Below, one piece after another: positions 50,741 through 59,968 of a stretch of 64,000 nucleotides of DNA (within the stretch, counting starts at the first letter, position 1; the number at the start of each line of letters is the position of its first letter). The notes beneath the pieces were generated by a model, which worked only from the letters and a program-made list of their open reading frames with translations, was not told the DNA's origin and ran no database searches. The position numbers and the translations under genes were made by a program. The DNA comes from Vibrio stylophorae (lineage in GTDB: Bacteria; Pseudomonadota; Gammaproteobacteria; Enterobacterales; Vibrionaceae), in contig NZ_CAKLDI010000001.1 of the NCBI RefSeq assembly GCF_921293875.1, positions 2,233,915-2,297,914 on the forward strand. Reading direction: 5' to 3'.

Positions 50741-50768
50741 AGATTACGCTTTTTAATTTTTGAGACAA
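50741..50768 (-). promoter_or_regulatory. csrB promoter
   Basis: Minus-strand -35 TTGTCT (50763-50768), 16-bp spacer, -10 TAATCT (50741-50746); transcription would start near 50733. Confidence 0.65.
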
Positions 50769-50903
50769 GAGATGAATAGCATTTATTTTTTTACGAACAG
50801 AGCAAAAAAACAACTAAAGTCGATCCAGCCCAGTAAATACGCCGTGCGCAAACGTTTACGCAAATCGTGGATGGCAAATTTTCCCTAGATTATCCTACGT
50901 CCA

Positions 50904-50921
50904 TGTAAGAGATCTCTCACA
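50904..50921. promoter_or_regulatory. GacA/UvrY/VarA-type upstream activating sequence
   Basis: TGTAAG, N6, CTCACA is an 18-bp dyad differing by one base from the consensus TGTAAG-N6-CTTACA bound by GacA-family response regulators. It lies ~170 bp upstream of the csrB start, the usual distance for csrB/rsmZ genes. In vibrios the cognate pair is VarS/VarA. The rest of 50769-51069 (about 300 bp) contains no other feature I can name except the Shine-Dalgarno of the next gene. Confidence 0.7.
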
Positions 50922-51069
50922 AAGAAAGCAGCTCATAGAAGAAATCAGCCGCAAGGGCAGAAAAAACGGCGTGTTATCCTTCACAGGTTTGACCAGATCA
51001 AAGCCAAAGACTTGAGTCACACCAGCAAAACAACGCACAATAGAATACAGACGATACAAGGAGAATCCG

Positions 51070-51348
51070 ATGTCGATGCATGACGCGCTTAATCAGGTAC
51101 TACAGCAACTCACAGCTGAAGGCAAAACGCCAACCACAGCACTGGTCAAAGCAAGGCTGAATCAGCCAGTACCGATGGCAACGCTGATCCAAGCGATGCA
51201 ACAATGGAAGCGGCAAAAACAGGTGGATCCCATTGCAATTCAAAGCACACCTCTGAGCGCCGAGGCGCGAATTACCGCTTTAGAAGCAAAGGTTGAAGTA
51301 CTTGAACAACAGTTGGCAGCGCTGCTGGCTGCCAATCATCAAAAATAG
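51070..51348 (+). CDS. Small protein with KfrA-like N-terminus and C-terminal coiled coil
   Basis: 92 residues. Residues ~1-50 (GKTPTTALVKARLNQPVPMATLIQAMQQW) resemble the N-terminal helix-turn-helix of KfrA-type DNA-binding proteins; residues ~66-88 (ITALEAKVEVLEQQLAALLAA) form a leucine-rich heptad repeat, so a dimer is likely. Function not known; a DNA-binding or scaffolding role is only inference. AAGGAG with good spacing precedes the ATG. It is divergent from csrB and shares its upstream region, and ends at a terminator shared with the convergent DUF2310 gene. Confidence 0.78.
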   Translation: MSMHDALNQVLQQLTAEGKTPTTALVKARLNQPVPMATLIQAMQQWKRQKQVDPIAIQSTPLSAEARITALEAKVEVLEQQLAALLAANHQK

Positions 51349-51368
51349 CCCTCTTAAGGGCTATTTGC
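51341..51368. terminator. Terminator between the coiled-coil gene and the DUF2310 gene
   Basis: AAATAGCCC, six-base loop, GGGCTATTT, with an A5 run on one side giving T5 on the minus strand. It overlaps the stop codon region of the plus-strand gene. Confidence 0.8.
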
Positions 51369-51371
51369 TGC

Positions 51372-52142
51372 TTACTTCTTAAAATCCCACGAAATGTTGC
51401 TGACCAACTGGCATTGGTCACACTTAAAATCAAAGATATCGTGAATCGGCTCATCCAGCGCCCAATCACCATCGCAGACAGGGCAGCGGCGCTGCTGCTC
51501 TTCAGCTAAACTCTCACCACCGACACGATATAGGTATAAATAAGTGGGAATTTTACTCACCACTTGCAAGCGGCGGCACAGATCCCAACCTCGGCGAAAC
51601 AAACGCGTTCCTGGCTCCCCCATCTCTTTTAACGCGGCATGCTCCAATATCGAGCCATTCATCTGTAACTGATCACAAGCGCTCCAATCCTCTTGCCATT
51701 TGATCAACTGTTTTTGATCGCCATTGGCTACCGCAGGCAAACGATATAAAGGCACAGGCAAAAAGGTTTCACCGCAGCGAATGGGCGAGCAAACATGAAG
51801 ATGGGTGGTATACAGAAGATGCCAGCTACTTTGCTCAGGCGCAGTTAAATCAGAATTCATATCCTGCCCCATCACTTTCACGCGAGGTTGCAAGAGTCCC
51901 GCATCCGCCAGCTGGTTCATCGCACGTTGAACCTGCGGTGAATGATGCTTGGGTGACAGACTGTCTTGTTCAGGACAGATCACTTTGGCGGTAAATTGAC
52001 CACCATCCATCACCACGGGCAATTCACGACCTATAATTTGGCCGCTGTAGCGCAAGCAATCTAAGCAAGCATTAATCGCCCGCTCCACATCGCCCATGGA
52101 AGTATCACGGTAAACTTCAAAGCACAGCTCAACACTAAACAT
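51372..52142 (-). CDS. Zn-ribbon-containing protein, DUF2310 family
   Basis: 256 residues of unknown function. Four Cys in two CxxC pairs at the C-terminus (CPVCDGDW and FKCDQCQL, ~225-247) make a probable zinc ribbon; the N-terminal part is globular. Its ATG lies 8 bp inside the syd 3' end, so the pair is coupled. The same gene pair occurs in other Vibrionaceae as far as I recall. Confidence 0.85.
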   Translation of the reverse strand: MFSVELCFEVYRDTSMGDVERAINACLDCLRYSGQIIGRELPVVMDGGQFTAKVICPEQDSLSPKHHSPQVQRAMNQLADAGLLQPRVKVMGQDMNSDLTAPEQSSWHLLYTTHLHVCSPIRCGETFLPVPLYRLPAVANGDQKQLIKWQEDWSACDQLQMNGSILEHAALKEMGEPGTRLFRRGWDLCRRLQVVSKIPTYLYLYRVGGESLAEEQQRRCPVCDGDWALDEPIHDIFDFKCDQCQLVSNISWDFKK

Positions 52143-52704
52143 CAGCGACCACCGGCTCTAATCCATTTAAAAACGTGGCTAAATCAGGTGCCAAAATTTG
52201 GTGCTGTTTTTTACCCAGCACCTCTTTTAGAACTTGCCCGGTGAGATTACAGACACTGATGATCTCTATCTCGCTGTCCAGTGAGCCGATAAAAAGTGAA
52301 GGGGATAAACGACGCTGACGCTGCATCACCAAATGACTCAACAGATTTTCTTGCAAACGCAACCAATCCTCATCGCTCCATACCTGTAACAAGGTAAGCG
52401 GCAGCGTTTCGCCACTTTGCGGGTCGCGCCAACATACAGTTAAGTCACCGGCATATTGCGTGCCGTAAAATGCTTTGACGCTATCATCAAAATTGAGCTC
52501 AATTGCCGCCTCTGATTTAGAAAAATCACGTTCAGCACAGGGCTGCGCTTGCCAGATCACCGTATGTTCCAGCGCCTGCACCACACAAGGTGACTCAAGG
52601 CCAAGATAGTGTTCACTTTGGGGCTGACTATTGTGCTGGCTCTGCCATGCTTGTTGATAGCGTTCAGTCAATGCCAAAAGCGCTTCACTTACGGAATAGG
52701 ACAT
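52135..52704 (-). CDS. syd: SecY-interacting protein Syd
   Basis: 189 residues (E. coli 181), a cytoplasmic protein that binds SecY and can act in quality control of the translocon. Family sequence ALEHTVIWQAQP, FYGTQYAGDL, LLQVWSDEDWLRLQENLLSHL and FIGSLDSEIEIISVCNLTG is clear. The ATG at 52704 with GAGG upstream is preferred; a longer in-frame reading would pass through the syd-queF palindrome and into queF sequence. Confidence 0.95.
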   Translation of the reverse strand: MSYSVSEALLALTERYQQAWQSQHNSQPQSEHYLGLESPCVVQALEHTVIWQAQPCAERDFSKSEAAIELNFDDSVKAFYGTQYAGDLTVCWRDPQSGETLPLTLLQVWSDEDWLRLQENLLSHLVMQRQRRLSPSLFIGSLDSEIEIISVCNLTGQVLKEVLGKKQHQILAPDLATFLNGLEPVVADV

Positions 52705-52724
52705 TCGCAACCTCATTGAAATCA

Positions 52725-52747
52725 AGTAAAATGGCCGCCATTTTACT
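52725..52747. repeat. Perfect 23-bp palindrome between syd and queF
   Basis: AGTAAAATGGC at 52725-52735 and its exact reverse complement at 52737-52747 flank a single C. Each arm contains TAAAAT, a possible -10 on its own strand, so this may be a symmetric divergent promoter or an operator. It lies 21 bp from each start codon. Confidence 0.8.
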
Positions 52748-52768
52748 GAAACTCTAGCGATAAAGCAC

Positions 52769-53614
52769 ATGCAAAAATATGAGAAAGATGCAGCCCTTGC
52801 AGGATTAACCCTCGGGCAGAAAACAGAATATCGCGACCAATATGACGCCAGCTTGCTGCAACCGGTGCCACGCAGCCTCAATCGCGATGCACTCAATCTC
52901 GGTGATAGCCTGCCCTTTTCTGGCTGCGATATTTGGACGCTTTACGAGCTGTCATGGCTCAATGCCAATGGCTTGCCGCAAGTCGCCATTGGTGAAGTGC
53001 GCCTGCCCGCTACAAGCCCCAATTTGGTGGAGTCCAAATCTTTCAAGCTTTATCTCAATAGCTTTAACCAAACTCGCTTTGACAACTGGCAGCAAGTACA
53101 GCAGACCCTGACGGCGGATCTCAGTGCATGTGCAGGAGAAGCGGTACACGTTGCGATCTCAAAAGTCACTGATTTTGAGCAGCAAGCGATAATCGGCTTT
53201 GCTGGTGAGTGTATTGATGAGCAAGTCATTGAAATCAACGATTATGCCTTTGATGCCAACTACCTTGAAGGTGCAGCGAATACTGAACAAGTAACCGAAA
53301 CACTGCATTCGCATCTGCTTAAATCGAACTGCCTCATCACCCACCAACCGGACTGGGGCAGTGTGGAGATCACCTATCAAGGTGGCCGAATCGATCGCGA
53401 AAAACTACTGCGCTATTTGGTGTCTTTTCGTCAACACAATGAATTTCATGAACAATGTGTGGAACGCATTTTCACCGACATCATGCGTTTTTGCGCGCCG
53501 CAAGCCCTAACGGTTTATGCCCGTTACACCCGTCGCGGCGGTCTTGATATCAACCCTTATCGCTCAAACATTGAAGGCGAGCCGATGCATAATCATCGTC
53601 TACCTCGTCAGTAA
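52769..53614 (+). CDS. queF: NADPH-dependent 7-cyano-7-deazaguanine reductase
   Basis: Reduces preQ0 to preQ1 in queuosine synthesis; 281 residues (E. coli 282), the long tandem T-fold form. Catalytic Cys in [16 protein letters not shown] (~190), NADPH-site region [18 protein letters not shown], and the C-terminal [11 protein letters not shown] are intact. No clear Shine-Dalgarno is present before the ATG. Ends at a terminator. Confidence 0.97.
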   Translation: MQKYEKDAALAGLTLGQKTEYRDQYDASLLQPVPRSLNRDALNLGDSLPFSGCDIWTLYELSWLNANGLPQVAIGEVRLPATSPNLVESKSFKLYLNSFNQTRFDNWQQVQQTLTADLSACAGEAVHVAISKVTDFEQQAIIGFAGECIDEQVIEINDYAFDANYLEGAANTEQVTETLHSHLLKSNCLITHQPDWGSVEITYQGGRIDREKLLRYLVSFRQHNEFHEQCVERIFTDIMRFCAPQALTVYARYTRRGGLDINPYRSNIEGEPMHNHRLPRQ

Positions 53615-53637
53615 CGCGAACCAGCACCCAATCTAAA

Positions 53638-53674
53638 AAGCCTTTGCTCACCACCCTAGCAAAGGCTTCTTTCT
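53638..53674 (+). terminator. Terminator of queF
   Basis: AAGCCTTTGCT, nine-base loop, AGCAAAGGCTT, then CTTTCT. Confidence 0.8.
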
Positions 53675-53801
53675 ATCAACAAGCGATTGAATTCAAAAAC
53701 AGTCTTTATTGTCTAAAGATTCATGCAAGAGACTAGACTTGGCGCATTCAAACGGTAAGATTAATTCTAATTGAGGCTTGTTTTCAGAGATTAATCACTT
53801 C

Positions 53802-56045
53802 ATGTTGGTTCGTGCATTTATATTGATGCTTAGCTGGCTTTTGGCGATTCCCATCGCCCAAGCCTTTGACAAACCGTACACACATCCTGCCCTCTCTCAG
53901 GCCAACGAAAGCCTATTAGAAAATCCCACTGAATCACTGACTCTCAGTGAGCAATTTCTCAATCAAGCTGATTATGATTTTGCTCGGCTCAATGCAGCGC
54001 AAGTGAGTGACTATGAGTTGCAAAAAACGCCAAGTGCCGTGGTCGATGCACTCAAAATCAAAGCCGAAGCTCTCGCCGCGCTCAATGAATATGCAAAAGC
54101 GCAGCAAATCATCGAGCAGGCCATTGTCATTGCCCAAAGAATCAAGCAGCCCAAGCTGGTTCAAGAAGCACGTTTCGTACAAGCGCAGCTATTATGGGGA
54201 CAACGCGAAGACACGGCGGCATTAGCCATTTTGCAGCCGCTTAAAGAGCAGCTGAGTATGGATCCGGCGAGTCATCTTGCGATTCAGGTCTTACTGCTAT
54301 GTGCAGAAATTCATTCTCATCAAGCCAAGCCTGAGCAAGCTGAGCACGAATACCGCACCCTACAAACCTGGATTGACCGCCGCCCAGAAGACCGACTTAC
54401 CGCACGTTTTCGTTTAGGCTATGGTCAGCACTTAGTGAACTATGGCGCCTTTGATAGTGCGCTTCCTGAATTGATGGCCGCGCAGCATCTCGCCACGCGA
54501 TTGCAAGATGATCCGCTGATTGCGCTCAGTAACTTAGCGCTCGCCAATCTCTACTACCAACGCAGAATTTACGACCAAGCCTTAGACACAGCAATGCAAG
54601 CGGCGGAATATTTTGAGCACTACCAAATTCGCCAAGAGCTCTCACAAACCCTGACCCTAATTGCCGATATCTACCAAGCACAAGGGCGCTATAACCACGC
54701 CTTAGTCCACTATTTCAATGCCCTAGATCATGAACAAAATAATGCCCACCAGCACAATACGGTGGCGCTTCGCCTATCCATTGCAGAGATTTACCACAAG
54801 CTGTACAACCTCGCGCTGGCTGAAGATTATCTAGCTGAGGCGCAAAACCATTTGGCTACGATGGATGAGCCCAGCCTAACCGTTCGCGCGGCTTTAATTG
54901 CCGGTGAAATTGCAGAGCAACAATCACAATGGCCAGTTGCGCAGCGCTCCTATCAACAAGCGGTCAAAATGGCCGAGCAAAGTGCTCAGCTGTCATTGCA
55001 AGCACGCGCCTTAAAAGCACTTTCTGAACTTTTTGAAAAACAATCTCACTACGACCAAGCACTGGCAGCCCAACGTCAATATGAAGCGGTCAAAGCAGCA
55101 CATCGAAATCAGCAACGACGCGCCAATATCAACAACTTTATGCAGCAACAAGAAGTGCTGTCACACGGCATGATGATTCAAGACTATCGCCGTCAGGCAG
55201 ATCATGCGCGTGAGGAACTATGGTATCAGCAGCGCGTCAGTTTGCTGCTCGGCGGCTGTTTGGTGCTGCTATTGCTACTGACCATCTTTAAGCGTTATCA
55301 AATCAATCATCTCAAACGCAAGCTGTACCAACTGCGCACGGAGTTTTATACCCACCATCGCAGTGGACTACGCAACTTGCGCTTATTGAGTGCAAAATTG
55401 CCAGACTCGATGCAGCAAAGCAGTCATCATTTTGAGCAATGGCAACTGGGGGAAGTGATCCATGAGCCACTGAGCGATCGCCTACGCTTTGCACTGATTG
55501 ATATTCCCTTTTTAAAACGCATCTACCAACGCCGTGGTTATCAAGAAGCCTTAGACATTGAGCGCCAATTTGGCCAATTTTTAAATGCTCAGGTGCAAGA
55601 GCCAGGACGCATCTATCATATCGCCGATACCCTATTTTTGTTTATTGAGCCCAATCCCAAAGGTAATAACGATCCAGCGCCGCTGGCCAGTCGCCTTGAA
55701 GTGCTGGTTGCACAATTTACCGCGCAATATGACACCCTGTCGGATCGTATTATGATTGGTCTGGCGGATTATCCCTTTGTGCCCAAGGCCGTCACCGCCA
55801 TTAATGATCAAGAGCTGATTGACATCTTGCTAATGACAGTGGAAAAAGCGCGCACGCTCAGTGAACAAACAGGAAAAAGTCAATGGATTCACCTTGGTGC
55901 CATCGACAGTGCCCCCGCAGCCACCTTTACTCAGGGGAATATTCGCCAATCCTGCTATACCGCCATGGCCAAGGGGCTGGTTCGCGTTCAAAGCAGTTAT
56001 TCCGGTGATATCTCATGGAAACCCGATCACGATTTTAATAACTAA
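53802..56045 (+). CDS. TPR-repeat membrane protein with degenerate C-terminal GGDEF domain
   Basis: 747 residues. A signal peptide (MLVRAFILMLSWLLAIPIAQA) leads to a periplasmic region of about ten TPR-like helical hairpins (~80-440), a coiled segment, one transmembrane helix (~480-496, SLLLGGCLVLLLLLTIF) and a cytoplasmic domain (~515-720) with the GGDEF fold pattern: FALIDIPFLKRIYQRRGY for the nucleotide strand-loop, but HIADT (~606-610) where GGDEF should be. It therefore should not make c-di-GMP and is more likely a sensor or binding partner. The ATG at 53802 is preferred to an upstream TTG because it starts a proper signal peptide. A functioning GGEEF gene follows 193 bp later, suggesting linked roles. 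Confidence 0.85.
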   Translation: MLVRAFILMLSWLLAIPIAQAFDKPYTHPALSQANESLLENPTESLTLSEQFLNQADYDFARLNAAQVSDYELQKTPSAVVDALKIKAEALAALNEYAKAQQIIEQAIVIAQRIKQPKLVQEARFVQAQLLWGQREDTAALAILQPLKEQLSMDPASHLAIQVLLLCAEIHSHQAKPEQAEHEYRTLQTWIDRRPEDRLTARFRLGYGQHLVNYGAFDSALPELMAAQHLATRLQDDPLIALSNLALANLYYQRRIYDQALDTAMQAAEYFEHYQIRQELSQTLTLIADIYQAQGRYNHALVHYFNALDHEQNNAHQHNTVALRLSIAEIYHKLYNLALAEDYLAEAQNHLATMDEPSLTVRAALIAGEIAEQQSQWPVAQRSYQQAVKMAEQSAQLSLQARALKALSELFEKQSHYDQALAAQRQYEAVKAAHRNQQRRANINNFMQQQEVLSHGMMIQDYRRQADHAREELWYQQRVSLLLGGCLVLLLLLTIFKRYQINHLKRKLYQLRTEFYTHHRSGLRNLRLLSAKLPDSMQQSSHHFEQWQLGEVIHEPLSDRLRFALIDIPFLKRIYQRRGYQEALDIERQFGQFLNAQVQEPGRIYHIADTLFLFIEPNPKGNNDPAPLASRLEVLVAQFTAQYDTLSDRIMIGLADYPFVPKAVTAINDQELIDILLMTVEKARTLSEQTGKSQWIHLGAIDSAPAATFTQGNIRQSCYTAMAKGLVRVQSSYSGDISWKPDHDFNN

Positions 56046-56238
56046 AAGGACAATACTGAGTCGAAATAAAAAAATCGCGATCGCCACGCTATTTCAGTAT
56101 CGGTGAATTGGTTAGGATAGAGGCGCTGATGGCATTTTATACATTTCAGCGATAAATCGTGAATCAAGGTACCGTTTACGTTGGATTCCGTTTGCAAGGA
56201 TGTAACAAATTTACTTATGATGGAGCGAGCTGGAAACG

Positions 56239-57531
56239 ATGGAGACCCTACCCTGCATGAGCAAGGCAGAGTTGCACAACTTGACGAACACCTTGACTAA
56301 AAGTCGAGAAACACTACAGCATATGCGCGGGCTTCCACCACAGCTAAAACGCGACCTGCGTAGTCTGTTCAAACAAGCCGCCAATGAAAACCTACCGCAA
56401 GCGACCGTGGCAACACGATTGCTAGAGCTGTACGAGCGCGCTGTTAAAGTCAAAACCATCAACGATAATCCCGCCAGTTTGCAAGAAGCCATTGATGTCG
56501 ATCTGCAAGGCAGCTTGATCAATGAATTACAGCATCTCATTGCTGAACTTGATTTCGAAGGCGAATGTGGCGAACAGCTGCTTTCCATTCGCAATGAATT
56601 ACTCCTAGGGGTCTCTCCCAAACGCTTACTGGAACTCTCCCTCGATAGCATTCGCTTGGTGGTCTATGGTACCCAGCAAGAGCGCAAACAGTCGCAAAAA
56701 TTCCTAGAGCAGCTCAATCAAGGGCTGGATAAATTGCGCGATCACACCAGCAAAAATGCCAATGAAGGTGAACGCACAGCCAAAGATCGCCAGCTCATTG
56801 CCAACGATTTAGTTGAAATCAATCATTCCATTCATACGCTTGCCAATAGCAGCTCACCTGCAGCACTCAAAGCCCAGGTTCAACTGATTGGCGAACGGAT
56901 GCATGCGCTGATTGAACGCAACCGCACACTTGAAGCGCGCGAACAGGCTTTGATTGAGCGCCTGCACTCCAATACTCACACCCTGAGTAATCTTTTTGAT
57001 CAAACTGACAGCTATTGTCGCCGTTTGAATGATCAGCAGCACCGTCTATTCCTTGATCACCTCACCAAGGTTTACAACCGCGCCGCACTGCAAGAGCGTC
57101 TCGAGCAAGAGTACCGGCGCTGGCTTCGCTATCAGCAGCCTTTGTGTGTGGCGATGATCGACATTGACCACTTTAAAGAGATCAATGATACCTACGGTCA
57201 TTTAGCGGGTGATAAAGCGCTGAAAGTGATTGCGCGCACCATGCATAAAGCCCTATCAGACACTGATTTTATCGCCCGTTTTGGCGGTGAAGAGTTTGTG
57301 GTGATTTTAAGCGATAGCGATGAGAAGACGCGACAAAGCATCCTGACCAACCTGCGCGATGCGGTCAGCCACATTCCATTTAAATTCCGCGACCACAAAG
57401 TATCGATCACCGTCTCTGTGGGTGCGACGCTATTCCAAGAAAGCGATACCCCCACCAGCGTTCTTGAACGAACCGACCAAGCCCTCTACCTTGCCAAGGA
57501 ACAAGGTCGTAACCGTTTGATTTGGTCGTAA
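56239..57531 (+). CDS. Diguanylate cyclase (GGEEF) with long helical N-terminal region
   Basis: 430 residues, soluble by appearance. Residues ~1-260 are mostly alpha-helical with heptad-rich stretches; the GGDEF domain occupies ~270-430, with DHLTKVYNRAALQERL, MIDIDHFKEINDTYGHLAGD and an active-type GGEEF at 349-353. The inhibitory RxxD site is missing (the aligned residues are SDTD). Vibrio cholerae VC0900 (CdgG), near the same neighbours as I recall, may be its relative. The ATG at 56239 has GGAG upstream; an ATG at 56257 is an alternative. The 193-bp upstream gap holds an AT-rich promoter region with short inverted repeats. Confidence 0.88.
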   Translation: METLPCMSKAELHNLTNTLTKSRETLQHMRGLPPQLKRDLRSLFKQAANENLPQATVATRLLELYERAVKVKTINDNPASLQEAIDVDLQGSLINELQHLIAELDFEGECGEQLLSIRNELLLGVSPKRLLELSLDSIRLVVYGTQQERKQSQKFLEQLNQGLDKLRDHTSKNANEGERTAKDRQLIANDLVEINHSIHTLANSSSPAALKAQVQLIGERMHALIERNRTLEAREQALIERLHSNTHTLSNLFDQTDSYCRRLNDQQHRLFLDHLTKVYNRAALQERLEQEYRRWLRYQQPLCVAMIDIDHFKEINDTYGHLAGDKALKVIARTMHKALSDTDFIARFGGEEFVVILSDSDEKTRQSILTNLRDAVSHIPFKFRDHKVSITVSVGATLFQESDTPTSVLERTDQALYLAKEQGRNRLIWS

Positions 57532-57661
57532 TTTAAGTTTTCCACTCAGTATCACATCCAAGCGCCGACAAACGTGACCTCATGCCCTAGTCAGCACGCC
57601 AGTGCTGGTGTATGGTGAATTTCACAGCAATTGACCTGGCCATTTTGGCTCGGAGGAAGTG

Positions 57662-59023
57662 ATGATCACCCATATTAGTCCTGTTGGTGCCATGGACCTG
57701 CTTTCCCAACTGGAAGTGGAGCAACTCAAACGAACTGCCAGTAGCGATCTCTATCGCCTCTACCGTAACTGTTCTTTGGCGGTGCTGAACTCTGGCGCCC
57801 ATACCGATAACTCAGAAGAGCTATTGGCCAAATTTCAATCCTTTGATGTCAATGTCATGCGTCGTGAACGCGGCATTAAACTTGAGCTCATGAACCCGCC
57901 CGAGCATGCCTTTGTCGATGGCAAAATCATTCGCTCGATTCAAGAAAACATGTTCTCGGTGCTGCGCGATATCGTCTATGTCCATGTGCATATGCAGCAG
58001 CGGCGCGATCTCAACCTGACTGATTCAACCCACGTCACCAACCTCATCTTTAGTATTTTACGTAACGCCAATGCGCTGCGTCCGGGTGAATACCCAGATT
58101 TGGTGGTCTGTTGGGGCGGCCACTCAATCAACGAAAAAGAGTATCACTACACCCGTTTAGTGGGCAGTGAACTTGGCCTGCGTGAGCTTAATATCTGTAC
58201 TGGCTGTGGTCCGGGTGCCATGGAAGGGCCAATGAAAGGTGCCACCATTGGCCATGCCAAGCAGCGTATTTGCGATGGCCGCTATCTAGGTCTAACCGAA
58301 CCTTCCATTATTGCCGCAGAGCCACCAAACCCCATCGTCAATGAACTGGTGATCATGCCAGATATTGAAAAACGTCTAGAAGCCTTTGTTCGTCTGGCCC
58401 ACGGTATTGTAATCTTCCCAGGCGGTGTGGGCACCGCAGAAGAGCTTCTCTATATTCTGAGCATTATGATGCGCCCAGAAAACCAAAGTCAGCCCATGCC
58501 AATTGTGCTCACCGGCCCTAAATCCAGTGAAGCCTATTTCCGTGCAGTGGATGACTTTATTGGCTCAGTGCTTGGCCCAGATGCGCAAAAACACTATGAA
58601 ATCGTGATTGATGATCCAGTCAAAGTGGCGCAAATCATGAAACAAGCGATGCCCGCAGTCAAAGAGCACCGCTTGGCGACGGGCGATGCCTATACCTACA
58701 ACTGGTCACTGAAAATTCCGCCGGAGCTACAACTGCCCTTTATGCCAACCCATGAAAATATGGCAGAACTGGCGCTCTATCCAAACCGTCCACCAGAGCA
58801 GCTAGCCGCCGCGCTGCGCTGCGCTTTCTCTGGCATTGTTGCTGGTAACGTAAAAGAGGAAGGGATTCGCGAGATTAAGCGCAAAGGCCCATTTAAGATC
58901 CATGGTGACCCAGAGATCATGCACAAAATGGACAAGCTGCTGCGTGACTTTGTCGAGCAGCAACGGATGAAACTGCCGGGCAGTGATTATATTCCCTGCT
59001 ACGAGATCGTAAAAAACAGCTAA
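57662..59023 (+). CDS. ppnN: Pyrimidine/purine nucleotide 5'-monophosphate nucleosidase PpnN
   Basis: Nucleosidase of the LOG family, 453 residues (E. coli 454), that splits nucleotide monophosphates into base and ribose 5-phosphate and is stimulated by ppGpp in E. coli. Sequence [23 protein letters not shown] matches the family start (begin counted in pieces here: [18 protein letters not shown]). LOG signature PGGVGTAEE follows at ~260 and the nucleotide region [13 protein letters not shown] precedes it. The ATG at 57662 has CGGAGG upstream. Confidence 0.97.
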   Translation: MITHISPVGAMDLLSQLEVEQLKRTASSDLYRLYRNCSLAVLNSGAHTDNSEELLAKFQSFDVNVMRRERGIKLELMNPPEHAFVDGKIIRSIQENMFSVLRDIVYVHVHMQQRRDLNLTDSTHVTNLIFSILRNANALRPGEYPDLVVCWGGHSINEKEYHYTRLVGSELGLRELNICTGCGPGAMEGPMKGATIGHAKQRICDGRYLGLTEPSIIAAEPPNPIVNELVIMPDIEKRLEAFVRLAHGIVIFPGGVGTAEELLYILSIMMRPENQSQPMPIVLTGPKSSEAYFRAVDDFIGSVLGPDAQKHYEIVIDDPVKVAQIMKQAMPAVKEHRLATGDAYTYNWSLKIPPELQLPFMPTHENMAELALYPNRPPEQLAAALRCAFSGIVAGNVKEEGIREIKRKGPFKIHGDPEIMHKMDKLLRDFVEQQRMKLPGSDYIPCYEIVKNS

Positions 59024-59123
59024 TCCAAGGTAAAAACCGCAATTGCGGGTGACAGTCGGTCATCGCGCATTACAATAGGGCAAGCAATTGCCCTATTTTT
59101 ATTTTTACTCATTTGAGGACGCC

Positions 59124-59903
59124 ATGGCTGCCATTCACCTTGTCATTATTGATGCACTTAATCTCATCCGTCGTATTCATGCGGTGCACCAAAGTGATGA
59201 TATTGAGCAAACCATGCGTGTCTGTCAGCAAGCACTGCATAAAATCATTGCGCAAAGTGAGCCCAGCCATATCATCGCAGTGTTTGATCAGCTCAATCCC
59301 AGCGATCGCGGCTGGCGCGCCGAGGTGTTACCTGACTATAAAGCGGGACGTAAACCCATGCCAGAAGCGCTGCTCGAAGGGATGGATCGTATTCAGGATG
59401 CACTTTGGCAATGCGGCGTCGACTCTTTACTCTCGGATGGCGATGAAGCCGACGATCTCATCGCGACGTTGGCTTGCAAGTTAGCTTCACGCGGCGAGCA
59501 AGTGACTATCATCTCCACCGACAAAGGCTATTGTCAGTTGCTGCAACCCACCTTGCGTATTCGTGATTATTTTCAGCAGCGCTGGCTCGATATTCCCTTT
59601 ATCGAAAAAGAGTATGGCGTCAAAGCCACACAACTGACCGACTATTGGGGCTTGGCTGGTATTAGTTCCAGTCAAATTCCGGGCATTCCCGGCATCGGAC
59701 CAAAAGCGGCGCAAACCCTGCTAGCGCAGTATGGCGATTTAGAAACGATTCTTAACGCCACGGATCTCCCCGCGCGTTATCAAAATAAAGTCAGTGAATT
59801 TGCCGAGCAGGCGCGCCGCTGCCAGCAAGTCTCACGACTTAAAACAGATATTCCCTTGGGCTTTAATTTACGCGATATTCGTTACCAAGCAGCGCCGGAA
59901 TAA
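59124..59903 (+). CDS. xni: Flap endonuclease Xni (ExoIX-like)
   Basis: Structure-specific flap endonuclease of the FEN family, 259 residues (E. coli 251). Residues IIDALNLIRRIHAVH, the arch region LPDYKAGRKPMPEAL, acidic cluster DGDEADDLIATLA and a helix-three-turn-helix GIPGIGPKAAQTLL are visible. The E. coli protein lacks some metal ligands of Pol I and has weak activity; I cannot judge activity here. Start 59124 with GAGG upstream. Adjacent to ppnN as in E. coli. Confidence 0.93.
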   Translation: MAAIHLVIIDALNLIRRIHAVHQSDDIEQTMRVCQQALHKIIAQSEPSHIIAVFDQLNPSDRGWRAEVLPDYKAGRKPMPEALLEGMDRIQDALWQCGVDSLLSDGDEADDLIATLACKLASRGEQVTIISTDKGYCQLLQPTLRIRDYFQQRWLDIPFIEKEYGVKATQLTDYWGLAGISSSQIPGIPGIGPKAAQTLLAQYGDLETILNATDLPARYQNKVSEFAEQARRCQQVSRLKTDIPLGFNLRDIRYQAAPE

Positions 59904-59968
59904 GATCCTGTTTCGTAACCTTCGCCCCAAAATCAAAAAAACAAGTCAGCAAATCAAGGATGATGGCC

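Noticed and set aside
59904-59968. LexA box ahead of qnr
   Set aside because: No CTG-N10-CAG dyad was found between xni and qnr, so SOS control as in qnrB is not supported.
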